DNA of 5,003 bases from Pseudomonadota bacterium (GTDB lineage: Bacteria; Pseudomonadota; Gammaproteobacteria; Xanthomonadales; Xanthomonadaceae): the NCBI GenBank assembly GCA_019348095.1, contig JAHWKC010000199.1, positions 1 to 5,003 of the forward strand, given 5' to 3'. The notes beneath the pieces are model-generated. The model saw nothing but the letters and a program-made list of their open reading frames with translations, was not told the origin of the DNA and searched no databases. The position numbers and the translations under genes were made by a program. This document shows, piece after piece, positions 1 through 5,003 of this stretch. Every line of letters starts with the position of its first letter. Position 1 is the stretch's first letter.

Positions 1-283
1 GGTAGCAGAACAGCAGGTGGTCCTTGCGCAGGTGCGCCAGGTCGCCCTCGATCGGCTCCTTGACCTTCACGATCAGCTGGCCCTTGTCGTACAGCGAGGC
101 GGCGTCCGGCGCGATGTTCACGCCCAGCCGGGTGTACTGCTCGTCGCTGAAGCCGCTCTTGACGCCGGCATCCTTTTCCAGCCAGACCTCGTGGCCGCGG
201 TTGACCAGGTCACCGGCGGCGGCCGGAACGAGTGCGACGCGCCCTTCGAGGGTCTTGGTTTCCTTCGGTACACCGATACGCAT
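1..283 (-). CDS. ald: Alanine dehydrogenase, N-terminal part (runs off the left edge)
   Basis: Alanine dehydrogenase catalyses NAD-dependent, reversible oxidative deamination of L-alanine to pyruvate and ammonia in the cytoplasm. The minus strand reads an ATG at 283-281 and then 94 open codons to the window edge. The protein begins MRIGVPKETKTLEGRVAL, the typical family start with the RIGVPKE and EGRVAL motifs of the substrate-binding region. It continues with VNRGHEVWLEKDAG, then LIVKVKEP, and LRKDHLLFCY just before the cut. The family is about 370 residues long, so roughly a quarter is present. The start is set by the family's usual N-terminus and by a GGAGA eight bases upstream. The NAD-binding Rossmann fold lies outside the window. 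The gene is transcribed away from trxB, and its leader carries a terminator-like hairpin. The family identity is clear from the protein; the pathway role is family knowledge. Confidence 0.94.
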   Translation of the reverse strand, partial: MRIGVPKETKTLEGRVALVPAAAGDLVNRGHEVWLEKDAGVKSGFSDEQYTRLGVNIAPDAASLYDKGQLIVKVKEPIEGDLAHLRKDHLLFCY

Positions 284-291
284 TGCCGTGT

Positions 292-296
292 TCTCC
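292..296 (-). promoter_or_regulatory. Ribosome binding site of ald
   Basis: On the minus strand GGAGA lies eight bases upstream of the ald ATG. The ACTGG that includes its first two G residues (295-299) could pair with CCAGT at 336-340 of the same transcript, enclosing the terminator-like hairpin. Only five base pairs are involved, so this pairing is speculative. Confidence 0.65.
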
Positions 297-308
297 AGTG
301 CGGCTCAG

Positions 309-330
309 AAAAAACGCCGCGGGCGCGGCG
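309..330 (-). terminator. Rho-independent terminator or attenuator in the ald leader
   Basis: Read on the minus strand, CGCCGC (330-325), the loop GCCC (324-321) and GCGGCG (320-315) form a perfect six-base-pair GC stem. Six T residues follow at once (314-309). This is the canonical intrinsic terminator form, on the ald strand, ending only 25 bases before the ald start codon. No gene that it could terminate is visible on the minus strand immediately upstream. The simplest reading is a leader attenuator, or insulation of ald from transcription arising upstream. If the ald promoter lay inside the remaining 25 bases it would be very close. The structure is seen directly; its function is inference. 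Confidence 0.7.
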
Positions 331-364
331 GGGTGACTGGCCAGGTTGTGCTTGTCTTCGAGCG

Positions 365-442
365 TGGTTCAAGTCGAGTGTTCAGATCGGGTGTTCAGAT
401 CGGGTGTTCAAGTCGGGTGTTCAAGTCGGGTGTTCAGATCGG
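365..442. repeat. Six tandem 13-bp units in two variants
   Basis: Five perfect 13-bp units run from 378 to 442. Variant A is GTGTTCAGATCGG (378-390, 391-403, 430-442) and variant B is GTGTTCAAGTCGG (404-416, 417-429), giving the order A-A-B-B-A. A degenerate B-like unit, TGGTTCAAGTCGA, precedes them at 365-377. The variants differ only in the central AGA/AAG. The array lies in the intergenic region between ald and trxB, upstream of the ald leader hairpin. On the minus strand each B unit contains TTGAAC, which resembles a -35 hexamer. The array could be a set of regulator sites or a variable-number tandem repeat; nothing here decides between them. Confidence 0.9.
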
Positions 443-1653
<1,211 letters not shown>

Positions 1654-1662
1654 CCGCGCTTG

Positions 1663-1686
1663 CGGACTGCCTTGAACGGCAGTCCG
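1663..1686 (+). terminator. Perfect hairpin just after trxB
   Basis: CGGACTGCC (1663-1671) and GGCAGTCCG (1678-1686) form a perfect nine-base-pair stem with a six-base loop, starting ten bases after the trxB stop. No T-tract follows, so it is either a weak or Rho-assisted terminator or a 3'-end stabilising stem. The position favours a role at the end of the trxB message. Confidence 0.55.
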
Positions 1687-1756
1687 AGCGGCTGCGAACG
1701 CCCCGCCGCGGATGGCCGCGCCGGGCGATTCGACCTCCTCGTGGTCCCCAGGGATG

Positions 1757-1824
1757 GCTAGCGCGGCTTGCGCTACCCTCCCGCCTCGGACTGACGGATC
1801 GCGGCTGATACCGCTCCTACAGGG
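1757..1824 (-). repeat. REP-like doublet of two GTAG-headed hairpins
   Basis: Read on the minus strand, CCTGTAGGAGCGG begins a GTAG-headed element whose GCGG/CCGC stem encloses TATCAG (1824-1797). About 20 bases further a second GTAG element follows, with stem TAGCGC/GCGCTA around AAGCC (1775-1759), extended by GG/CC beyond a mismatch. Both point the same way. GTAGGAGCGG followed by CAGCCGCGA is a dispersed motif I recognise from REP elements of pseudomonads and xanthomonads; that link is from memory. The element supports a genuine chromosomal gammaproteobacterial origin for this part of the window. Its left end lies close to the DUF482 start codon. Confidence 0.6.
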
Positions 1825-1836
1825 ACGCCACTTTCG

Positions 1837-2991
1837 ATGCCCGAAGCACGGCTCCACGATCGGCTCGAGGACATTCCCGCCGCCCATTGGGACGCCCTCC
1901 ACGACGGCCGCAACCCTTTTGTCGCCCACGCGTTCCTGTCCGGGCTCGAGCAGCACGGCTGCCTGCGCGCGCAATGGGGCTGGACCCCGCGCCATCTCGC
2001 CTTGTGGGACGGAGGGACTCTGGTCGCCGCGGCACCGGGCTATCTCAAGGACAATTCGCACGGCGAGTTCGTGTTCGACCATGCCTGGGCGCATGCCTAC
2101 GCGCAGCACGGGCTGGAATACTTCCCCAAGTGGCTGTGCGCGGTGCCCTACTCGCCGGTGACCGGCCCGCGCCTGCTGGCGCGGGAGGATGGCGCACGAG
2201 GGGAGCTGGTCGCGGCGATCGCCCGGCAATGCCGCCACGAGGGACTGTCCTCGGCGCACGTCAATTTCCACACCGCCATTGAGGACACCGCGTTCGACCA
2301 CGCCTGGCTGCCACGCATCGACGTGCAATACCACTGGCATAACGACGCCGGCTGGCGCGATTTCGCCGGGTTCCTGGCGACAATGGACCACAAGCATCGC
2401 AAGAACATCCGCCAGGAACGGGCCAAAGTCGCGAAGGCCGGCGTGACCTTCCGCATCGTCGAGGGGCTTGACGCCACCGACGCCGACCTCGGCGCCATGC
2501 ACCGCTTCTATCTGCGCACGTTCGCCGAGTACGGCAACCACCCTGCATTGACGCTCGGCTTCCTGCACCACCTCAGGGCATCCATGCCACGGGCGTTGGT
2601 GATGTTTTTCGCGCAGCGCGAGGGCCATGCGATCGCGGGGGCGCTGTGCCTGCGCGGCGGCGACACGCTGTATGGACGCTACTGGGGCAGCGAGGAATCG
2701 CTGCCGGGCCTGCATTTCGAGACCTGCTATTACCAGGGCATCGATTACTGCCTGCGTCAGGGGCTGACCCGGTTCGAGCCCGGGGCACAGGGCGAGCACA
2801 AGCTCGCCCGCGGTTTCCTGCCGAGCTTCGTGCACAGCCGCCACTGGATCGCGCAGCCCGAGTTCCGCGAGGCCTTGCGCGCCTGGTGCGGACAGGAGGC
2901 GGCATCGGTGCGTCGTTACGCCGCCACGCTGGCGGCCCACTCGCCGTTCAAACGGACCGCAGATGCTGCGCCTGCCGCCGCTACCGACTGA
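1837..2991 (+). CDS. COG3146/DUF482 family GNAT-like (FemAB-like) acyltransferase
   Basis: This 384-residue protein belongs to the DUF482 (FemAB-like, PF04339) family. The fold resembles GNAT and Fem acyltransferases; the substrate is not established, and the 'peptidoglycan biosynthesis' label often attached is unproven. Diagnostic segments include HWDAL and NPFVAHAFLSGLE (18-38), HGEFVFDHAWAHAY (75-88), EYFPKWLCAVPYSPVTGPRLL (94-114), HKHRKNIRQER (185-195), ETCYYQGIDYC (295-305) and the family signature FEPGAQGEHKLARGF (313-327). The length matches the family. ATG 1837 is preceded by AGGGA with an eleven-base gap, which overlaps the end of the REP-like doublet. No signal peptide or membrane segment is visible. 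It lies 183 bases after trxB, and the start of aat overlaps its last 29 bases, so it probably shares a transcript with aat in the source genome. The product family is secure; the reaction is unknown. Confidence 0.9.
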   Translation: MPEARLHDRLEDIPAAHWDALHDGRNPFVAHAFLSGLEQHGCLRAQWGWTPRHLALWDGGTLVAAAPGYLKDNSHGEFVFDHAWAHAYAQHGLEYFPKWLCAVPYSPVTGPRLLAREDGARGELVAAIARQCRHEGLSSAHVNFHTAIEDTAFDHAWLPRIDVQYHWHNDAGWRDFAGFLATMDHKHRKNIRQERAKVAKAGVTFRIVEGLDATDADLGAMHRFYLRTFAEYGNHPALTLGFLHHLRASMPRALVMFFAQREGHAIAGALCLRGGDTLYGRYWGSEESLPGLHFETCYYQGIDYCLRQGLTRFEPGAQGEHKLARGFLPSFVHSRHWIAQPEFREALRAWCGQEAASVRRYAATLAAHSPFKRTADAAPAAATD

Positions 2992-3058
2992 CCCGCACGC
3001 CGCTTTCCCGGACCCGCGCCAGGCAATGCGCGAACCCGACGGGCTGCTGGCGATCGGC
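2963..3058 (+). pseudogene. aat: Leucyl/phenylalanyl-tRNA--protein transferase, N-terminal fragment only
   Basis: Aat attaches Leu or Phe to the N-terminus of Arg/Lys-starting proteins as an N-degron for ClpS-ClpAP. From ATG 2963 the frame reads MLRLPPLPTDPHAAFPDP and then RQAMREPDGLLAIG. This is the typical Aat N-terminus with its pattern of prolines and the motif EPDGLLAIGGDL. The GGDL part and the following PWY region are missing: after LLAIG the sequence continues as a MerR regulator in the same frame. The start overlaps the end of the DUF482 gene by 29 bases, a normal operon arrangement. About 32 of the usual 230-250 residues are present. I read this as aat cut by a join at 3041-3060, probably an assembly artefact, not a genuine degraded gene. 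Confidence 0.8.
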
Positions 3059-3481
3059 GACGTGATCAAGCGGACCGGCCTGACTCGCAAGGCTTTGCGG
3101 CTCTACGAGGAGGCTGGCCTCGTCGTGCCGGCGACCCGGACGACCGCCGGCTACCGGCTGTACGACGAGGCGGCGCTGCGGCGGCTGGAGCTCATCCGCC
3201 GCGCTCGCACGCTGGAGATGAGCACCCGTGAGCTGGGCGAGTTCCTCGACATCGCCGACGGCTGTTGCGACCGCGAGCCGGACGAGCTCGTCGAGCTGGT
3301 GCAGGACAAGCTCGCCGAGACCGACCGGCGGCTGGCCGAACTGGCCGAGCTGCGCGCCACGCTGCAGGACGCCCTGTCGACGCTGCACGAGGACGCCGAC
3401 ACCGCGCGGCGAACCCAGACGCACGTGTGCACGGAACTGCTGTGCACGTGCAGCACGACCACCAACGAGGACGGGAGGTGA
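2963..3481 (+). CDS. MerR-family metal-type transcriptional regulator, fused at its N-terminus to the aat fragment
   Basis: The open frame is 172 codons, but only residues from about 28 on (from about 3044) belong to MerR. The winged helix-turn-helix is IGDVIKRTGLTRKALRLYEE (31-50). The wing is TTAGYRLYDEAALRRLELI (60-78), then ARTLEMSTRELGEFL (81-95). A long coiled-coil dimerisation helix follows (about 107-143). Cysteines sit where metal-sensing MerR proteins bind metal: C101-C102 at the start of that helix, and C156, C161 and C163 in a tail with H154. This suggests a thiophilic or divalent metal inducer acting by DNA distortion at a promoter with a long spacer. The metal is not identifiable and the target promoter is not seen. 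The native start is lost at the join; ATG 3026 is in frame but lies in aat-like sequence. The 49-residue cysteine-rich gene follows six bases later and uses the end of this gene as its ribosome binding site. Confidence 0.85.
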   Translation: MLRLPPLPTDPHAAFPDPRQAMREPDGLLAIGDVIKRTGLTRKALRLYEEAGLVVPATRTTAGYRLYDEAALRRLELIRRARTLEMSTRELGEFLDIADGCCDREPDELVELVQDKLAETDRRLAELAELRATLQDALSTLHEDADTARRTQTHVCTELLCTCSTTTNEDGR

Positions 3482-3486
3482 AAACG

Positions 3487-3636
3487 ATGACCGAGATCCA
3501 GGTGGAGGACACCACGGCCAACAAGGCCGGCGAGTGCGGCTGCGGCTGCACGTGCTGCGGCCCGCAGGACCAGGTCGCGGAGCAGGCGCAGACGCAGGCA
3601 CCGACGACCGACAGCGGCTGCGGCTGCGGCGGCTGA
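3487..3636 (+). CDS. Small cysteine-rich protein, metallothionein-like in composition
   Basis: This 49-residue protein begins MTEIQVEDTTANKAGE and has two cysteine clusters. CGCGCTCCG spans 17-25 with five cysteines (C17, C19, C21, C23, C24), and CGCGG at the C-terminus has two more (C45, C47). An acidic, glutamine-rich linker joins them. A strong GGGAGGTG (3473-3480) lies six bases before ATG 3487 and overlaps the stop codon of the MerR gene, so the two genes are almost certainly co-transcribed and translationally linked. Spaced CxC and CC clusters with no signal peptide point to cytoplasmic binding of a soft metal. I do not recognise a named family. A metal buffer or scavenger under the control of the upstream MerR is inference. 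That it is a real gene is well supported by the ribosome binding site, start and spacing. Confidence 0.75.
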   Translation: MTEIQVEDTTANKAGECGCGCTCCGPQDQVAEQAQTQAPTTDSGCGCGG

Positions 3637-3646
3637 CCGGCGTCGA

Positions 3647-3668
3647 GGCGGCCGGAAGTCCGGCCGCC
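3647..3668 (+). terminator. Strong perfect hairpin after the cysteine-rich gene
   Basis: GGCGGCCGGA (3647-3656) and TCCGGCCGCC (3659-3668) are perfect inverted arms. As RNA they give a nine-base-pair GC stem with an AAGT tetraloop. The hairpin lies ten bases after the stop codon of the cysteine-rich gene and about 37 bases before the next start. No T-tract follows, so it may be a U-less terminator of a GC-rich organism, a processing or stability element that lowers expression of the next gene, or a palindromic binding site. Confidence 0.55.
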
Positions 3669-3705
3669 CACCGCACCCCCGTACCCGAACTGAGGGAGAA
3701 CGCCG

Positions 3706-3870
3706 ATGAGCGACGACGACGTCGCGTGCATGCCCGTCGGTCAGTGCCGCCAGCTGCTGGTGGAGCTGCAGGCCGTGCGGCTGCGCGTCACCGCGCTTGA
3801 GCAAGCCGTAGCCGACTACGTCCGGGCCGCCGACGACGCCGGCCAAGGCCCGGGCGGCGCCGGCTCCTGA
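3706..3870 (+). CDS. Small coiled-coil protein of unknown function
   Basis: This 54-residue protein starts MSDDDVACMPVGQC and then forms a helix, RQLLVELQAVRLRVTALEQA (15-34) continuing to about 42. It has leucine/valine spacing typical of a short coiled coil. The tail is glycine-rich (GQGPGGAGS). Two cysteines, C8 and C14, precede the helix. GAGGGAG lies about six bases before ATG 3706, a good ribosome binding site. It is the third gene in line after the MerR and cysteine-rich genes, and the gap of 69 bases contains a strong hairpin. I do not recognise a family. A regulatory or scaffold partner that dimerises through the helix is possible but unsupported. Codon composition matches its neighbours. 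Confidence 0.6.
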   Translation: MSDDDVACMPVGQCRQLLVELQAVRLRVTALEQAVADYVRAADDAGQGPGGAGS

Positions 3871-3876
3871 CCCGGC

Positions 3877-3922
3877 GGCCAGACCGGCTGGAGCCCGCTC
3901 GACGCCCGGACCGGCTCTGGCC
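3877..3922. terminator. Imperfect inverted repeat between convergent genes, possible two-way terminator
   Basis: GGCCAGA (3877-3883) pairs with TCTGGCC (3916-3922), and the adjoining CCGG (3884-3887) pairs with CCGG (3911-3914) across a one-base bulge, leaving a 23-base loop. It sits in the 97-base gap between the ends of the coiled-coil gene and the minus-strand MerR, where a bidirectional terminator would be expected. There is no T-tract on either strand, so confidence is modest. Confidence 0.4.
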
Positions 3923-3967
3923 AGCGGGAGTGCGGACGCCGCCTCCAGGGCGGTGGCCGCAGCCCGC

Positions 3968-4180
3968 TCAGGCCGTTGCTGCCGCAGCCTTGACGTGCTC
4001 GATGATCCGGCACGTCGCGCCGTCGACCTCGGGAATCGCATCGGCGGCCGCCCGCAGCTCGCGCAGCTCGCCGCGCAGAGCGCGAAGCTCGGCGATCCGC
4101 CGGTCGACCGAGCGGATCTGCTGTTCGAGCACGTCCCGCACGTAGGCGCAGGGCCGCTCGCCGCGCTCGCGCAGCGACAG
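3968..4180 (-). CDS. Second MerR-type regulator, C-terminal part only
   Basis: On the minus strand the last ~63 codons read RERGERPCAYVRDVLEQQ, then a coiled-coil helix IRSVDRRIAELRALRGEL, and end in GATCRIIEHVKAAAATA before TGA (3970-3968). The pattern is a PC-x-V start, a long R/L/E-rich helix, and a CRIIEH tail. It is the dimerisation helix and effector loop of metal-responsive MerR proteins, with two cysteines placed to bind a metal. The DNA-binding domain is absent: upstream in the same frame the sequence becomes an ABC permease at about 4161-4180. The gene points at the coiled-coil gene and ends 97 bases from it. The family call is good; its linkage to the permease is probably false. 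Confidence 0.75.
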   Translation of the reverse strand: MSLRERGERPCAYVRDVLEQQIRSVDRRIAELRALRGELRELRAAADAIPEVDGATCRIIEHVKAAAATA

Positions 4181-4587
4181 GAACTCGCCGCGCACCAGCC
4201 GCGCCACCGGCGGCCAGCTGACGATGGCGATGGCCGCCACGATGGAATAGATCGACGGCGTGAAGATCGCCACCAGCACGATGGCGAAGACGAACGTCGG
4301 GATGGTCATGAAGAACTCGGTGATGCGCATCAGCGCATCGTCGAAGAACCCGCCGTAATAGCCCGCGAAGGCCCCGAAGCCGATGCCCACCAAGCAGGCG
4401 ACGATGGTCGAGATCAGGCCCACCAGCAGCGATACGCGCGCGCCATGGGCGATGCCGGCGGCGATGTCGCGGCCCAGCATGTCGGTGCCGAAGGGCACGA
4501 TGGCCTCCTCGAAGGGCGGCAGGAACGGCCGCGTCACCATCTGCCAGGCGTCGTGCGGATAGAACAGCGGCGCGCCGACCGCGCCGC
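4161..4587 (-). pseudogene. DppC/OppC-type ABC transporter permease, internal fragment
   Basis: This piece comes from an inner-membrane permease of a peptide or nickel ABC importer (binding-protein-dependent transport family). On the minus strand it reads APLFYPHDAWQMVTRPFLPP, then the family signature VPFGTDMLGRDI and GARVSL. A first hydrophobic span follows (SLLVGLISTIVACLVGIGFG), then AGYYGGFFDDALMRITEF, a second span (FFMTIPTFVFAIVLVAIF), and a third ending in WPPVARLVRGEFLSLRER. The N-terminal membrane helix is missing. So is the whole EAA loop that contacts the ATPase: the sequence stops being a permease exactly where FVEAARALG would begin. At that point it continues in frame as a MerR tail. 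About half of a ~290-residue protein is present. It cannot work as a permease as written. I did not assign a substrate or gene letter. Confidence 0.85.
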
Positions 4588-4649
4588 CGCAGGAGCCGGT
4601 GCAGGAGCAGGCCCCCGGCGGGACCGCCATCGCGCCGCAGCAGGGCTGA
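4569..4649 (+). CDS. C-terminal tail of an RND membrane-fusion (AcrA-type) protein
   Basis: In the plus-strand frame ending in TGA at 4647-4649 the sequence reads GAPTAPPQEPVQEQAPGG and then TAIAPQQG. This is a low-complexity, proline/glutamine-rich tail typical of the C-terminus of periplasmic adaptor proteins. The stop lies six bases before the start of an RND pump gene, the usual MFP-RND operon arrangement. Only about 26 codons are present; the same frame has a stop at 4560-4562 in the adjoining permease sequence. The call rests mostly on position before the pump, since the tail has no conserved domain. Confidence 0.55.
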   Translation, partial: GAPTAPPQEPVQEQAPGGTAIAPQQG

Positions 4650-4655
4650 CCGGCC

Positions 4656-4790
4656 ATGAACATCTCCGACCTCTCGATCCGCCGACCGGTGTTCGCCACA
4701 GTGGTCAGCCTGCTGCTGATCGTGCTGGGCATCATGGCGTTCTCGCGGCTGACCCTGCGCGAGCTGCCGGCGATCGACCCGCCGATCGTG
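4656..4790 (+). CDS. RND multidrug efflux pump (MdtB/AcrB-type), first 45 codons
   Basis: From ATG 4656 the protein reads MNISDLSIRRPVFATVVSLL, LIVLGIMAFSRLTLRELPAI, DPPIV. This is the highly conserved start of hydrophobe/amphiphile RND inner-membrane pumps: the SIRRPVFA motif, the first membrane helix (about 12-30), and the LRELPAIDPP stretch entering the periplasmic domain. A full pump has over 1000 residues. After V45 the frame continues for 32 unrelated codons to a stop at 4887-4889, which are the antisense of a FAD-subunit gene. In the intact family the next residues would be like SVxTxYPGA. Such pumps use proton motive force with an outer-membrane TolC-type partner. The identity is secure although the gene is only a stub. 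Confidence 0.88.
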
Positions 4791-5003
4791 CCACGGTTGC
4801 GAATTTGGAAGTGCCCGATCAGCGGCACTGCCCGAGCCAGCAACGGTACGGCCGTTGCGATCTCGAGGTTGCGCTCCACGGCGGCTTGAGTGGTCGATGC
4901 CCCGACCCACATCCAGTCGTTCCTCCGCTCGATGCCTTTCAGCTCGACGATTCGGCGCAGGTCGACGAGGTGCTGGAACGAGGACAACCGCAGCGCGAGC
5001 AAC
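4769..5003 (-). CDS. CoxM/CutM-type FAD-binding subunit of a molybdenum hydroxylase, internal fragment
   Basis: The minus strand is open from the right edge and reads LLALRLSSFQHLVDLRRI, VELKGIERRNDWMWVGASTT, QAAVERNLEIATAVPLLARA, then IGHFQIRNRGTIGGSIA. This is the FAD-binding domain of the medium subunit of CO-dehydrogenase or xanthine-dehydrogenase type enzymes. It has HLVDLxRIxEL, the VGAxTT segment and the second FAD loop RNRGTIGGS. This subunit transfers electrons from the iron-sulfur subunit to FAD next to a large molybdopterin subunit. The upstream first FAD loop lies outside the window. The downstream HADP motif that normally follows SIA is missing, since the sequence becomes the antisense of the RND pump at that point. 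It is truncated at both ends; the substrate of the enzyme is unknown. Confidence 0.85.

Noticed and set aside
118..372. Short minus-strand frame of 84 codons overlapping the ald start
   Set aside because: It is out of frame with the clear ald protein, is arginine/proline/serine-rich, and crosses the terminator hairpin and ribosome site.
365..442. CRISPR array
   Set aside because: The units are 13 bp and directly abutting, with no spacers and no cas genes.
3151..4041. 296-codon minus-strand frame opposite the MerR and small genes
   Set aside because: Serine/arginine/alanine low complexity, antisense to a MerR gene with intact helix-turn-helix motifs, and no ribosome site of note.
4572..4664. 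Minus-strand cysteine-rich peptide (GQPCCGAMAVPPGACSCTGSC) resembling a metallothionein
   Set aside because: The opposite strand here carries the adaptor-protein tail, its stop and the RND pump start codon in normal spacing. The cysteines are antisense readings of GCA/GCC-type codons.
3968..5002. Single 344-residue minus-strand protein joining FAD subunit, cysteine-rich stretch, permease and MerR tail
   Set aside because: It is open throughout but made of unrelated partial domains, with one stretch that is antisense to a real RND pump start. The joins fall on shared short words, so it is treated as separate fragments.

Overview
The window is high-GC bacterial DNA. It reads as two unequal parts: a coherent chromosomal segment (1 to about 3058) and a patchwork of gene fragments (about 3041 to 5003). 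The left part looks like a Xanthomonadaceae/Lysobacteraceae-type gammaproteobacterium. Its gene content supports this: an alanine dehydrogenase start facing away from thioredoxin reductase, then a COG3146/DUF482 acyltransferase-like gene, then the first codons of aat. A GTAG-headed REP-like doublet of a kind common in that family also fits. This taxonomic call is inference from memory of the families, not from a search.

Left part, in order. The minus strand carries the first 94 codons of ald, with a good ribosome binding site. Directly upstream on the ald strand is a textbook GC hairpin followed by six T residues, and behind that six tandem 13-bp units in two sequence variants. The roughly 260 bp that follow hold no gene I can support. 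Then come trxB (complete), a perfect hairpin behind its stop, a REP-like doublet, the complete DUF482 gene, and the overlapping start of aat.

Right part. At about 3041-3060 the aat frame runs, without a break, into a MerR-family regulator. That regulator is followed by a translationally linked 49-residue cysteine-rich protein and a 54-residue coiled-coil protein. Convergent to them is the C-terminal part of a second MerR-type regulator. In the same minus-strand frame this passes into the middle of a DppC/OppC-type ABC permease. The strand then flips to the last ~26 codons of an RND membrane-fusion protein and the first 45 codons of its RND pump. Finally it flips back to the minus strand for an internal piece of a CoxM/xanthine-dehydrogenase FAD subunit.

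Each of the four changes of identity falls on a word of roughly 20 nt that is sensible protein in both partners' frames. The clearest is 4769-4790, which reads AIDPPIV in the pump and GTIGGSIA in the antisense FAD subunit. That pattern is what a short-k-mer assembly error produces. I regard the right part as most likely a chimeric contig rather than a real genomic arrangement. The one stretch there that may be a genuine linked unit is about 3060-4160: MerR, cysteine-rich protein, coiled-coil protein and a convergent MerR. It looks like a small metal-response module, although its outer ends are cut at suspect joins.
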